NCBI GenBank assembly: GCA_900546615.1
Contig: URDJ01000008.1
Location: forward strand, 10,961-74,960
Length of the DNA: 64,000 bases
Direction: 5' to 3'
Source: an uncultured Eubacteriales bacterium
GTDB lineage: Bacteria; Bacillota; Clostridia; Oscillospirales; Oscillospiraceae
In this document: one piece after another, positions 1 to 9,087 of the stretch
Numbering within the stretch: the stretch's first letter is position 1
How the letters are laid out: the number at the start of each line of letters is the position of its first letter
Made by a program: the position numbers and the translations under genes
The notes under the pieces: generated by a model
The model's database searches: none
What the model was told of the DNA's origin: nothing
What the model saw: the letters and a program-made list of their open reading frames with translations, nothing else

Positions 1-873
1 CTTGTCCGTGCCGTACTTCTCCAGCGCCTCCATGTAGGGTATGCGCTTAAACGGCGCCGCGGACGCCCGCGAATACTTGCCGTACTCCGCGAAAATGGGC
101 GGCAGCACCGCCTCCAGCACCTCGAACACGTCCTCCTGCGAGGCGAAAGCCATCTCCATGTCGAGCTGGTAGAACTCGCCCGGCGAGCGGTCGGCGCGCG
201 CGTCCTCGTCCCGGAAGCAGGGCGCTATCTGGAAATACCTGTCGAAGCCCGAGGCCATGAGCAGCTGCTTGAACTGCTGCGGCGCCTGAGGCAGGGCGTA
301 GAACTTGCCCGGATGGTTCCGCGCCGGGACGAGGTAGTCCCTCGCGCCCTCGGGGCTGGACACGGTAAGTATAGGCGTCGTGATCTCCATGAAACCCTGC
401 GCCTCCATCGCCCGCCTGAGCGCGGAGATGACTTTCGAGCGCAGGACGATGTTCGCCTTCACCTCGGGATTGCGCAGGTCGAGATAGCGGTAGCGCAGCC
501 GCGCCGCCTCGTCCGCCTCGCGCGAGCGGTTTATCTGGAAGGGCAGCTCGTTATACTGGCACTTGCCCAGCACCTCGAGCTTTTCCGGCACTACCTCGAT
601 ATCGCCCGTCGGCAGCTTCGGGTTCTTGCTCGCCCTCTCGCGAACCGTGCCCTCGACTGATATCGTGCTCTCGCGCGTCACGGCCTTGAATGCCTTCACC
701 ATCTCCTCCGTCTCCGCGACCACCTGCGTCGTGCCGTAAAAATCGCGCACGACGATGAAGGCCAGCGCTGAGGAGACCTCGCGCACGTTCTCCATCCAGC
801 CGACTATCTTTACGCTCTTGCCTGCGTCTTCAATGCGGAGCTGCCCGCAGTTGTGTGTCCTTGACTGCATCAT
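1..873 (-). CDS. aspS: Aspartyl-tRNA synthetase, N-terminal part (cut by window edge)
   Basis: Charges tRNA-Asp with aspartate in the cytoplasm (class II synthetase). The first 291 codons are present and the 3' end lies outside the window. The start is an ATG-ATG pair (873/870) preceded by GGGGTAAGAGGA. The N-terminal OB-fold anticodon-binding region (VGWMENVREVSSALAFIVV) is visible, and near the window edge the class II motif 2 region reads CFRDEDARADRSPGEFYQLD, very close to the CFRDED.RADRQPEFTQLD of AspS. It lies 13 bases after hisS on the same strand, the aspS-hisS pairing common in Firmicutes, so it is probably co-transcribed with hisS and the mgsA-like gene. Confidence 0.95.
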   Translation of the reverse strand, partial: MMQSRTHNCGQLRIEDAGKSVKIVGWMENVREVSSALAFIVVRDFYGTTQVVAETEEMVKAFKAVTRESTISVEGTVRERASKNPKLPTGDIEVVPEKLEVLGKCQYNELPFQINRSREADEAARLRYRYLDLRNPEVKANIVLRSKVISALRRAMEAQGFMEITTPILTVSSPEGARDYLVPARNHPGKFYALPQAPQQFKQLLMASGFDRYFQIAPCFRDEDARADRSPGEFYQLDMEMAFASQEDVFEVLEAVLPPIFAEYGKYSRASAAPFKRIPYMEALEKYGTDK

Positions 874-886
874 GTCCTCTTACCCC

Positions 887-2242
887 TTACTTTTCCTTTA
901 TGAGCCGCTCCCCGGCGCTCTCCGCCAGCGCGGTCAGTATTTTCTCAGCCGCCTCATCCTGAGTGCAGCTTATCTGCTCGCCCTTTTGCATGTCCTTCAG
1001 AGACACACGGGCGCTTTTCATCTCGTCCTCGCCTATTATCACCGCGAAGGGTATGCCCAGCTTCGATGCATAGGACAGCTTCTGCTTGAACTTCTTGTCC
1101 TCGGTATAGAGCTGCGTGCGTATGCCGGCCTCCCGGAGCTTCGTCGCCGTCTGGGCCGCGAAGCCCAAATCGTCAGTCATGGGCAGCACGATAGCGTCCG
1201 CCGGGGCCGCCGTGAGCTCGGGGTTGAGCAGCCCCTGCTCGGAGAGCACGTAGAACAGCCGCGTCACGCCTATCGAGATGCCCGCGCCGGGCAGCTTTCT
1301 GTCCGTATAGTACTCCGCGAGGTCGTCGTAGCGCCCTCCGGAGCAGACCGAGCCTATCTCCGGGTGCGAGTTTATCGTCGTCTCGTACACCGTGCCCGTG
1401 TAGTAATCGAGGCCACGTGCGATAGTGAGGTCTATGGCAAAGCGCTCAGGCGGCACTCCGAGGCCCGGAAGCGCCTCCGCGACCGTGCGGAGTTCCTTCA
1501 CGCCCTCGTCGAACAGCTCATCGCGTCCCGTCATGCCCTCAAGGAAGGCGAGCTTCTCCGCCGTTGTGCCCTTGAAGCCTATGAAACCGAGGGCCTCGCC
1601 CGCCTGCGCCGCGTCAAGCCCGCAGTCGTCCATGAGTATGGCCCTGACCTTATCCTCGCCTATCTTCTCGAGCTTGTCGATAGTGCGCAGTATCTCCGCC
1701 GGGGCGTTCATGCCGTGCATCCTGAAAAAGCCGCCCAGCACCTTGCGGTTGTTTATCCTGATGGTGAAGTCCTCGAGTCCCAGCTCGGTGAAGGCGCGGC
1801 AGATGATAGACGGTATCTCCGCCTCGTTCATGATGTCGAGCTTCCCGTCGCCTATGACGTCGATGTCTGCCTGATAGAACTCGCGGAACCGGCCCCGCTG
1901 CGCCCGCTCTCCGCGCCAGACCTTGCCTATCTGGTAGCGCCTGAAGGGGAACTGCAGCTTAGCATAGTTCGCCGCCACGTACTTCGCCAGCGGCACGGTG
2001 AGGTCGAATCGGAGCGCAAGGTCCGATTCACCCTTCATGAAGCGGTATATCTGCTTTTCCGTCTCGCCGCCGCCCTTGGCCAGCAGCACCTCGGCCGACT
2101 CTATCGCCGGCGTATCCAGCGGCGTGAAGCCGTAGAGCGAGTACACCCGCCTGAGCGCAGCCAGCAGCTTCTCCATCTTCAGCTGCTCCTCCGGCAGCAG
2201 CTCCATGAAACCCGAGAGCGTCCTCGGCGTCACCTTTTCCAT
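887..2242 (-). CDS. hisS: Histidyl-tRNA synthetase
   Basis: Charges tRNA-His with histidine. The 451-residue protein has full family length. Motif 2 region LRFDLTVPLAKYVA, the HisRS signature ARGLDYYTGTVYE and the motif 3 region GSVCSGGRYDDL are all present, followed by a C-terminal anticodon-binding domain (about residues 345-440). It starts at ATG 2242 after GGAGGTCATTTGA. A GC-rich hairpin (2274-2302) separates it from the upstream mgsA-like gene, and aspS follows after 13 bases. No T-box leader is visible; the gap to the preceding gene is only about 70 bases. Confidence 0.96.
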   Translation of the reverse strand: MEKVTPRTLSGFMELLPEEQLKMEKLLAALRRVYSLYGFTPLDTPAIESAEVLLAKGGGETEKQIYRFMKGESDLALRFDLTVPLAKYVAANYAKLQFPFRRYQIGKVWRGERAQRGRFREFYQADIDVIGDGKLDIMNEAEIPSIICRAFTELGLEDFTIRINNRKVLGGFFRMHGMNAPAEILRTIDKLEKIGEDKVRAILMDDCGLDAAQAGEALGFIGFKGTTAEKLAFLEGMTGRDELFDEGVKELRTVAEALPGLGVPPERFAIDLTIARGLDYYTGTVYETTINSHPEIGSVCSGGRYDDLAEYYTDRKLPGAGISIGVTRLFYVLSEQGLLNPELTAAPADAIVLPMTDDLGFAAQTATKLREAGIRTQLYTEDKKFKQKLSYASKLGIPFAVIIGEDEMKSARVSLKDMQKGEQISCTQDEAAEKILTALAESAGERLIKEK

Positions 2243-2273
2243 TCAAATGACCTCCAAATACAAATACAGCGCA

Positions 2274-2302
2274 AGGGCGGCGGAATAATTTACCGCCGCC
2301 CT
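2274..2302 (-). other. Intercistronic GC-rich hairpin between mgsA-like gene and hisS
   Basis: A perfect 10-bp inverted repeat (AGGGCGGCGG / CCGCCGCCCT) with a 9-base loop lies 11 bases after the stop of the mgsA-like gene. No clear U-run follows in the direction of transcription (TTGCGCTGTATTTG), so it may be a leaky terminator or an mRNA processing or stability element rather than a full terminator. Confidence 0.6.
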
Positions 2303-2313
2303 ATGGCGCGTGC

Positions 2314-2715
2314 TCATTTCTTTTTCGGATTGACGATATCTCGCCAGTCGAGATCTCCCCTCCGCAGTCCCTGTATCAGTACCTCCGCCGTGGCCGCGTT
2401 AGTCGCCATCGGTATGAGGTGCTGGTCGCAGAGCCTCGAGAGCTTGTTCACACTGTCAAAACCCTCGGGATTCGCCGGGTCGCAGAAGCATATCACCAGG
2501 TCTATCTCGTTATACGCTATCCTCGCGCCTATCTGCTGCGCGCCCTGCTTGTCGTGCAGGTACAGGGTTATCGGCAGCCCTGTGGCTTCGCTCACGAGCT
2601 TGCCCGTCGTCGTCGTCGCACAAATGCTGTGCTCCGCCAGAATGCCGCAGTACGCGATGCAGAACTGGACCATCAGTTCCTTCTTGCCGTCGTCTGCCAG
2701 CAGCGCAATATTCAT
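2314..2715 (-). CDS. Methylglyoxal synthase homologue lacking the catalytic residues
   Basis: 133 residues with the MgsA fold along its whole length (MNIALLADDGKKELMVQF, IDLVICFCDP, IPMATNAATAEVLI). Genuine MgsA converts dihydroxyacetone phosphate to methylglyoxal. From memory of the B. subtilis and E. coli enzymes, the AHDKKK-type motif is ADDGKK here (His to Asp), ATGTTG is ATTTTG, GGDQQIGALI is QGAQQIGARI (catalytic Asp to Ala), and the PHxPDV stretch with catalytic His and Asp is EGFDSV. The phosphate-contact and hydrophobic-core regions remain. Synthase activity is therefore unlikely; a binding or regulatory role is possible. The start is ATG 2715 behind GGAGGGAG. It is the first gene after the promoter at 2785-2813, upstream of hisS-aspS. 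Confidence 0.85.
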   Translation of the reverse strand: MNIALLADDGKKELMVQFCIAYCGILAEHSICATTTTGKLVSEATGLPITLYLHDKQGAQQIGARIAYNEIDLVICFCDPANPEGFDSVNKLSRLCDQHLIPMATNAATAEVLIQGLRRGDLDWRDIVNPKKK

Positions 2716-2784
2716 ACTCGTTCTCCCTCCGTACCCCGGCACCCCCGCCGGAGCCTCATCTACTCAAAACTGTCTTAGATATTG

Positions 2785-2813
2785 ATTATATGCCACATTC
2801 GTAAATATTTCAA
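2785..2813 (-). promoter_or_regulatory. Promoter for mgsA-like-hisS-aspS
   Basis: On the minus strand: TTGAAA (2813-2808), a 17-base spacer, then TATAAT (2790-2785). This is a near-consensus sigma-A promoter about 70 bases before the ATG of the mgsA-like gene. Confidence 0.8.
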
Positions 2814-2851
2814 CAGATTTCTCGGCTTTTCCGCATATTTCCGACAGTTTT

Positions 2852-4993
2852 TCACTTGAGAAGCGTATACTCGCCCTCTGCCGTGGTCTCCGTGACGCCA
2901 AGGCTGAAGTAGGCATCCAGCACGTTCTTAGCTATATTGGCCAGATTCGCGCCGGACGCGCCGCGCTCTACCACGATCGACACCGCGATCTGCGGATCGT
3001 CGAAGGGTGCGTAGCACATGAAGATGGCGTTGTTCGTCTTGTCCTCGCCCAGCTGCGATGTGCCGGTCTTTGCCGCGACCGGCAGGCTCACGCCGTTATA
3101 GCTGTAGTCATGCAGAGTGAGGTATACGTTGGTGCCCGAGCTGTTCACGTTGTTGGCCATCTCGTACATGCCCTGCTGTACCGCGGCCCAGTTGTAGTCC
3201 GCCGACTCCACCGTCGAGAGCACCTCGACGCCCTTGTTGTACAGCTGCGTCGAATAGTCGAAGCTCCGCACGCTCTTTACTATCGCCGCAGAGTGCCGCG
3301 TGCCGCCGTTGGCTATGGCCGCGCAGTACTCCGCCAGCTGCAGTGGCGTGAAAATGCTGTCCGACTGGCCGATACCGGCCTGCACCGTGTCGCCGTCGTA
3401 CCACTGGTCCACGTCGTAGTTCAGGTGCGTGTCGGGATTGGCCATGTTGCCGGTCACCTCCGGCAGCTCTATGCCCGTCGCTTCACCCAGGCCGAAGTTC
3501 TTAGCGTACTCCATCAGCGTCCTGATGCCCATGTCGTCTGCCAGAGTATAGAAAAAGATGTTGCACGAATCCATGATTGCCTTCGTCACGTTGTCATACC
3601 CGTGCGTGAAATTGTTCTGCGAGTATATCCAGCACTCCGGCGCGTAGCCCTGGGTCTCGTACTTCGTAAACACGCCGTCGCAGAGTATGGTCGTCTCGGT
3701 ATTTATTAGGTTCTCGGAAAGGCCCGCTATCGCCGTGCAGGGCTTAAAGGTCGAGCCCGGCTCGTATGCGCCCATCGTCGTGCGGTTGTACAGCGGGTCG
3801 TAGTCCGCCTCCAGCACCTCTTTATAATAGCTCTCATCCGTTATCCTCGACAGGTCGAAGGTCGGGTAGCTTGCCATGGCCAGCGGCTCGCCCGTGTCCA
3901 CGTCCACGACCACTACCGCGCCGCCCTGTATGTCCTCCCTTACTTCGTCCTCGCGCCCCTCGGCCACCGCCTCGACGTTCTCCTCGTCGCGGCTGAGCTG
4001 CATGGCGTAGATGCCGCTCTCCAGCGCCCTCTCCACCGCCTCCTGCAGCTCTATGTCAATTGTCAGATACACATGGTTGCCCGGTACCGGGTCCTTCTCA
4101 TAAATGGTATTCGTCACCGTTCCCGAGGAGGTCCGCGTCACCGTCGCCTGCCCGTTCGTGCCGTGCAGCCATTCCTCACAGACGTATTCTATCCCGTCCT
4201 TGCCAACCTTAGTATCGTAGTCGTATGTGCTGTTTTCCTTGCCCGCCCTGTACTTGTCGACCTCTGCCTCGTTCATCGAGCCGACATAGCCCAGTATGTG
4301 CGCCGCGTACTGCGTACTGTACTCACGGATATAGGAGGTCTCCACCTCCACCACGTTGCCTACGACGCCCATGAGATCAGAAATGAGGTCTATCGACGCA
4401 TCCTCGACAAAAATATACGAGCTGGTATTTATCTCGTATCTCACGTTGATCGCATAGCGCACGCCCGCGATCTTGCGCATCTCCTCCGCAGTATAGCTGT
4501 TGGCTATGTCATATCGCGTCCTGAAATAGCTCATCAGCTCGACCGCGGTCGTGTCCTCATCCAGGCCCTTGCCCTTGAGATATGCCGTCAGCAGTGTCCT
4601 TTGCAGTTCCGTCATATCCGTATACTCGAAGGGCGGCTCCTGCGTTATAGGCAGGTCGTCCGTATACGTCTCCCCGGACGCCTCTATCAGATTAACCATC
4701 TCAAGTATGACGGAATTGGGGTCCTCGACCTCGTCCGAAAAGAGCCTCGTGTCGCTTATCTTGAGGTTGTAGCACTCCCTGTTCGACACCAGCACCCTGC
4801 CGTAGCGGTCCAGTATGTTGCCCCTCGAAGCCGTCACCGTCTGGAGGCTGGACTGGTTCTCCTGGCTCTCCTCGTAATACGCCGCGCCTTCTATTATCTG
4901 CAGCTTGTACAGCGTGACCACGCACAGCGCCAGAAGCGCCGTTACGATGAATCCAAAGGCGAACAGCCTGCCTGAACTTACAAGTTTTTTCAT
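2852..4993 (-). CDS. mrdA: Class B penicillin-binding protein (PBP2/MrdA type transpeptidase)
   Basis: Membrane-anchored D,D-transpeptidase that cross-links peptidoglycan during elongation. 713 residues: short cytoplasmic N-terminus, one TM segment (about residues 10-30), the pedestal or dimerisation domain opening with RGNILDRYGRVLVSN, then the transpeptidase domain with the active-site SxxK in YEPGSTFKPCTA, SxN in MDSCNIFFYT and KTG in AAKTGTSQLGE. It is longer than E. coli PBP2, with a Glu-rich insertion before the transpeptidase domain. It is last in the U32-maf-mreC-mreD operon, which supports an elongasome role with a SEDS partner encoded elsewhere. The exact orthology (PBP2 or another class B PBP) is inferred from context. 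Confidence 0.9.
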   Translation of the reverse strand: MKKLVSSGRLFAFGFIVTALLALCVVTLYKLQIIEGAAYYEESQENQSSLQTVTASRGNILDRYGRVLVSNRECYNLKISDTRLFSDEVEDPNSVILEMVNLIEASGETYTDDLPITQEPPFEYTDMTELQRTLLTAYLKGKGLDEDTTAVELMSYFRTRYDIANSYTAEEMRKIAGVRYAINVRYEINTSSYIFVEDASIDLISDLMGVVGNVVEVETSYIREYSTQYAAHILGYVGSMNEAEVDKYRAGKENSTYDYDTKVGKDGIEYVCEEWLHGTNGQATVTRTSSGTVTNTIYEKDPVPGNHVYLTIDIELQEAVERALESGIYAMQLSRDEENVEAVAEGREDEVREDIQGGAVVVVDVDTGEPLAMASYPTFDLSRITDESYYKEVLEADYDPLYNRTTMGAYEPGSTFKPCTAIAGLSENLINTETTILCDGVFTKYETQGYAPECWIYSQNNFTHGYDNVTKAIMDSCNIFFYTLADDMGIRTLMEYAKNFGLGEATGIELPEVTGNMANPDTHLNYDVDQWYDGDTVQAGIGQSDSIFTPLQLAEYCAAIANGGTRHSAAIVKSVRSFDYSTQLYNKGVEVLSTVESADYNWAAVQQGMYEMANNVNSSGTNVYLTLHDYSYNGVSLPVAAKTGTSQLGEDKTNNAIFMCYAPFDDPQIAVSIVVERGASGANLANIAKNVLDAYFSLGVTETTAEGEYTLLK

Positions 4994-5025
4994 TGCTTAT
5001 CCTTTCGCTGGAACCGTGGCGAACG

Positions 5026-5535
5026 CTAGATCTTCTTTCTCGCTATCGCCTTGCATGGGAAATACAGCGCCGCCGTCATGGGCAGCGACCAGATGACCTG
5101 GATTATCGCCGTCTTTATCATCGCGCCCAGCTCGTGCCCGGCCAGGATCAGCCCGAGCATCTGCGAGAAGGCCGCGATGACGCAGGCCGCGGTGCTTATG
5201 AGCATATACGCAAAAAACCGTCTGTTCACATACCAGCGCGAGAGTATGCCAGAGAAAAAGCCCAGCGCCGGGAACACCGCCACGAACAACGCCGTATAGT
5301 CGTAGCTGATGTCCGTCAGAAAACCCAGGCACAGCCCGAACACCGCGCCCCACACGCCGTCCTCGAACATCCCCACGGCCACGGCTGCCGCGGGCAGAAA
5401 GAACATGTTCACGCCGAACAGCTTGAAATTCGCAAATATCGAGTCCTGCATCAGCAGACACACCGCCATAAACAGCAAATACAGCAGCGCGCGCCGCAGT
5501 TTCTCCCGGTTTATCAGATCCCAGACCATGCCCAA
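5026..5535 (-). CDS. mreD: Rod shape-determining protein MreD
   Basis: Integral membrane protein of the elongasome. 169 residues, nearly all hydrophobic, with about five TM helices and the MreD-like segment FFLPAAAVAVGMFEDGVWGA followed by GLCLGFLTDISYD. It starts at ATG 5535, 15 bases after mreC, and precedes PBP2 by 32 bases. MreD sequences diverge strongly; assignment rests on topology, length and the mreC-mreD-mrdA gene order. Confidence 0.9.
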   Translation of the reverse strand: MGMVWDLINREKLRRALLYLLFMAVCLLMQDSIFANFKLFGVNMFFLPAAAVAVGMFEDGVWGAVFGLCLGFLTDISYDYTALFVAVFPALGFFSGILSRWYVNRRFFAYMLISTAACVIAAFSQMLGLILAGHELGAMIKTAIIQVIWSLPMTAALYFPCKAIARKKI

Positions 5536-5550
5536 GCCTCCGAAAGCCCG

Positions 5551-6393
5551 TCAGTCAACGACGTCGAATTCCTTTATTATGAACACCTGGACCAGAGTGT
5601 CGAGGTCCGCCGCGGGCTCTATGATACCGTACTCGGTCTGGCCGCCGGCCTCGCTCTGTATCGAGACAACGCTGCCTATCACGACGCCCTGGGGTATCAT
5701 GCCGCCCGAGCCGGAGGTCAGCACGTCGTCCTCGAGGAACAGCTGCGCGCCCTCGGTCAGCCAGGTCACCTTCACCTGGCCCTCTCTCATCAGCGTATAG
5801 TCGCCCATCAGCATCGCAGCGGAACCGTCCACGCCCACCAGGGCGCCTATGCTCGTGTTCACGTCTATGAGCGTCCTCACCGTCGCCGACGAGTCGCCTA
5901 TCTCCGAGATCTGCCCGACCAGCGCCCCGTATTCGTTCACGACGCAGTCGCCGACCTCCAGCCCGCTGCTCAGGCCCTTGCTTATCGTGAAGCTCGAACC
6001 CCAGTTCGACGCACTCCAGGACACTATCCGGGCCGACTCCATCACATAATCCGTATGCTTTTCAGCAAAGCCGAGGATGTTCCTGAGCCTGTCGTTCTCG
6101 TCGAGCGCATCCTGGCCTTCGCGCGCCTCTGCCTGTGCCTCCGCGAGCTGTATCCTCAGGGACTCGTTCTCCGCCTTGAGCTGCTCGTACTCGAACAGAT
6201 AGCCGTAGACGCTGTCCAGCAGGTTCGACACGGAGGCCGCCGCCTGCCGTATCGGCTCCCTTGCCGTGACTATGGCGTTCGTCAAAAAGTCCGCCCTGCC
6301 GCCCAGCACCTGCCCGGCAAGCAGCGCCACCAGCACCACGGCGAGGATGATGACGCCCAGCCTTATGCCGTTTTTCTTCAGATATTCCTTCAA
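5551..6393 (-). CDS. mreC: Rod shape-determining protein MreC
   Basis: Bitopic elongasome scaffold. 280 residues: N-terminal TM helix (LGVIILAVVLVALLAGQVLG), a coiled coil around residues 65-105 (YEQLKAENESLRIQLAEAQA), then the periplasm-facing beta domains with typical MreC segments such as SSNWGSSFTISKG-like and VNEYGALVGQISEIG. The start ATG 6393 overlaps the maf stop by four bases, so translation is probably coupled to maf. Confidence 0.95.
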   Translation of the reverse strand: MKEYLKKNGIRLGVIILAVVLVALLAGQVLGGRADFLTNAIVTAREPIRQAAASVSNLLDSVYGYLFEYEQLKAENESLRIQLAEAQAEAREGQDALDENDRLRNILGFAEKHTDYVMESARIVSWSASNWGSSFTISKGLSSGLEVGDCVVNEYGALVGQISEIGDSSATVRTLIDVNTSIGALVGVDGSAAMLMGDYTLMREGQVKVTWLTEGAQLFLEDDVLTSGSGGMIPQGVVIGSVVSIQSEAGGQTEYGIIEPAADLDTLVQVFIIKEFDVVD

Positions 6394-6959
6394 AGCAGCT
6401 TCACACCCAATTTATCGAGCATTTTGCCGAGCCTGCATATGGGCAGGCCCATAACGTTGAAAAAGTCGCCCCGTATGCCCTCGACAAAGATCGAGGCATA
6501 GCCCTGGGCCCCGTAGGCCCCGGCCTTGTCCATAGGCTCCCCTGTGGCTATGTAGGCGGATATTTCGTCCTCCGTCAAATCCCGGAACTTCACATATGTC
6601 CGCTCCGCGCCGGCGAGCTTCTCGTCTCCCTTTATTATACACACGCCTGTCCAGACCTCGTGTTCCCTGCCCGAGAGCGCCCTGAGCATCCACGCCGCCT
6701 CCGCCTCGTCGTGCGGCTTGCCAAGCAGCGCCCCGTCCAGCCAGACTATAGTGTCCGCGGCTATTATGACGTTTTCTGAGCCCGAGTGTTCCGCGACCTC
6801 CCGCGCCTTCGCCTCCGAGAGCGCGAGGACTATCTCCTCCGGCCCCGCGTGCTCCGGCGGGTGCTCCCCGCCTTTCGCCGGGCACACCTCGAATTCCAGG
6901 CCCAGCATCTCCAACAGCTCGCGCCTTCTCGGCGAGCCTGAAGCCAATATCATCTGCAT
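6390..6959 (-). CDS. maf: Maf-family nucleoside triphosphate pyrophosphatase
   Basis: Maf proteins hydrolyse non-canonical or modified nucleoside triphosphates to monophosphates and PPi and have been linked to septum formation. 189 residues, opening with the family signature MILASGSPRRRELL; the conserved AADTIVWLDGALLGKP region and the C-terminal GAYGAQGYASIFVEGI segment are present. ATG 6959 is chosen because the preceding sequence GAGGTGTTTAGCAGG provides a ribosome site and the U32 gene ends four bases earlier; a GTG/TTG farther upstream would sit inside that gene. It sits in the mre operon, the usual Firmicutes place. Confidence 0.93.
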   Translation of the reverse strand: MQMILASGSPRRRELLEMLGLEFEVCPAKGGEHPPEHAGPEEIVLALSEAKAREVAEHSGSENVIIAADTIVWLDGALLGKPHDEAEAAWMLRALSGREHEVWTGVCIIKGDEKLAGAERTYVKFRDLTEDEISAYIATGEPMDKAGAYGAQGYASIFVEGIRGDFFNVMGLPICRLGKMLDKLGVKLL

Positions 6960-6963
6960 CCTG

Positions 6964-9036
6964 CTAAACACCTCTGTAATACAGCCCACGGGTCAAGCCG
7001 TTCGGCCGATAATCGCTCAGGCCAAGGAAGCTCTTTGCCACCTCTACGCACTCCCGCGCGCCCTCGTTCGTGAACAGCAGCCGCATCCCGCGGACCCCCG
7101 CCTTCTTCACATCCTCCAGCCTGTCGCCCAAAAACACCTTCGATGGCCCGTACACCGCGTTGCGGCAGGTATACTCCCTCACCACCGGGTACACCCCGCC
7201 ATACTCGTCGCTCATCCTCGCCGGAGCCCCGCAGGCGCAGCGCCCTGCGCTCGCCTTTATGAGGCACCTCTCCGTCAGCATGGCCGGCAGCCTGCCATAG
7301 GCTATTATCTCCGTATCCAAAGGCTTCGATAACTGCCGTATCTGCTCCATGTTCAGCTCAAAGGACAGCGTCGCCGACAGCAGGCCCGCCTTCGACGCTA
7401 TCTGCAGCGAGTAGGAATTGAAGATGTTGAGCGCGTAATCCCCGCGCACATCCAGCCCGGCAGCCCTCGCTATACCTATGTGCCCAAGGCTGCCGACCAC
7501 CGCCTGCGTTACACCGGCGGCACGCGCCCTCTGCAGCAGCCCGGCCATCTCGCGCAGTTCCCCGTCGTGTACTATCCTCGGCAGCACCGCCGCGACCGTC
7601 GTGCCCATGGGCAGGAAGGGCTCTATGCTCTCAGGGCTTTCCGCCAGCACCGAGATGGGCACATACAGAAGGTCCGGCCCGAGCTCCGCCAGCTCCTCCG
7701 TCAGCTGAGAGGCCGACATGACCTCGAATATCGCGTCCAGCTTCGGCGTTTCAGGGCTTCCGCCCATCGCCGGGGCCAGCCGGCCCGTCCGCATATGGGG
7801 CGCCTCGGCCCTCTTGGCCGTGAGCTGTTTTATAAGCTCACGCCTCGCCTGCTGCAGCATTCCCTCAGGCAGCATCACCCCGGGCCCGAGCATGACGTTC
7901 ACACGCTCGCAGGAGTAGGGCGTACCGGAGGTCTTGCGGAACTCCGATTCCACCGTCCTCTGGTTGAACTCCTGTCCGAAAGCCGCCATCGGCTCCGGCC
8001 CGTTCCATACGGCCCGGTTCCCGTCCTCGTCCTGTATGCCGCTCCTGAATGGCCGGCCCGCCTGGATGAGCGCGAAAAACTCCACCTTCACACGCCGCAG
8101 CTCCGAGTCCGCGTATCCCTTGCGCACCGCGTGCATGGCGCGCTCGGCATCCCTGTCCGGCTGCCCGGGCAGGCCCGTCATGTTCCCGTCCGGCTCCCCG
8201 GGGTAGTAGCCCTCGGTGAACTCCCGGCCCGTGAATATAAGCTCCAGCTCGTCCTTTTCGAGCGGAGTGGGCTTCCTTAAGTCCCTTGCGCATTTTATGC
8301 ACACCTGCGTCAGCTTCGCCAGCCGCTCCGGCCTTGCGACGCCCCGGCCGGCAACGACGCCCGCAACGCCAAGCTCCGCAAGCTCCGGTATCCGCTCTAT
8401 CGCCATCAGGTCCCGCATGCTCAGCGGATAGTCGTCCATCCTGCCGCCGAGCGAATACTTCTCGCGGCAGAGCCCCGGACAGTCGCCCCTGTTGGCGCTG
8501 CCCCGGCCGTTTATCGCCGCCATGTAGCACTGACCCTGTCTTGACGCGCAGAGCGTGCCCATGACCGTGACGCCCAGCTCCACGCCGCCGCGCCTTGCGA
8601 TGGCACGTATCTCGTCCATCGGCAGCTCGCAGGGCAGCATGACCCGCGCAACGCCGAGCTGTATCGCGGCCTCTATCCCCGCCGCGTTGTGCAGCCCAAG
8701 CCGCTCCCCAGCGAACACACGCATGAGAGGCGCCGACTGCCTCGCCGCCAGAATGAAGCCCCAGTCCTGCGCTATCACCGCGTCCACGCCCGCTTCGCAG
8801 GCGCTGCGCACCAGCTCCGCCGCCGCGGACATCTCCGAGTCCGCCACCAGCGTGTCCAGTTCCGCGTACACGCGGCAGCCCCGGACCCGGCAATAACGCA
8901 CGGCCTTCGTAAACTCCGCCTGCGTAAACCCGCGCCCGCCTGCTCCGCCAAAACGTATTATTATCGAATCCGCGCCGCTCTGCACCGCCGCTATCACGGC
9001 CTCCGCGTTCGGCGCGGGCGTTATTACCTCGAGCAT
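6964..9036 (-). CDS. U32 family peptidase (TrhP/YegQ-like)
   Basis: 690 residues. N-terminal TIM-barrel-like U32 domain (MLEVITPAPNAEAVIAAVQSG is the family opening, SGADSIIIRF following) with the cysteine-containing core GTLCASRQGQCYMAAINGRG and SANRGDCPGLCREKY. Such cysteines bind an Fe-S cluster in UbiU/V and are needed in the TrhP tRNA-hydroxylation proteins. The C-terminal half (from about residue 400) is a second domain found in the long U32 proteins. Either a protease or a prephenate-dependent tRNA (ho5U) hydroxylation protein; the long form and conserved Cys favour the second view, as an inference. It is first in the maf-mreCD-PBP2 operon. Confidence 0.85.
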   Translation of the reverse strand: MLEVITPAPNAEAVIAAVQSGADSIIIRFGGAGGRGFTQAEFTKAVRYCRVRGCRVYAELDTLVADSEMSAAAELVRSACEAGVDAVIAQDWGFILAARQSAPLMRVFAGERLGLHNAAGIEAAIQLGVARVMLPCELPMDEIRAIARRGGVELGVTVMGTLCASRQGQCYMAAINGRGSANRGDCPGLCREKYSLGGRMDDYPLSMRDLMAIERIPELAELGVAGVVAGRGVARPERLAKLTQVCIKCARDLRKPTPLEKDELELIFTGREFTEGYYPGEPDGNMTGLPGQPDRDAERAMHAVRKGYADSELRRVKVEFFALIQAGRPFRSGIQDEDGNRAVWNGPEPMAAFGQEFNQRTVESEFRKTSGTPYSCERVNVMLGPGVMLPEGMLQQARRELIKQLTAKRAEAPHMRTGRLAPAMGGSPETPKLDAIFEVMSASQLTEELAELGPDLLYVPISVLAESPESIEPFLPMGTTVAAVLPRIVHDGELREMAGLLQRARAAGVTQAVVGSLGHIGIARAAGLDVRGDYALNIFNSYSLQIASKAGLLSATLSFELNMEQIRQLSKPLDTEIIAYGRLPAMLTERCLIKASAGRCACGAPARMSDEYGGVYPVVREYTCRNAVYGPSKVFLGDRLEDVKKAGVRGMRLLFTNEGARECVEVAKSFLGLSDYRPNGLTRGLYYRGV

Positions 9037-9087
9037 CGCAACTACTCCTGAGCTTCAACGATTACAATTCGATTACATACAGAAATA

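Noticed and set aside
755..2785. 676-codon open frame on the plus strand
   Set aside because: Antisense shadow of hisS and the mgsA-like gene: the minus-strand frames carry clear aminoacyl-tRNA synthetase and MgsA signatures, and this frame is rich in Arg/Leu/His with no domain.
4993..6501. 502-codon plus-strand frame
   Set aside because: Shadow of mreC/mreD; composition (Arg, His, Gln) is that of a complementary frame in GC-rich DNA.
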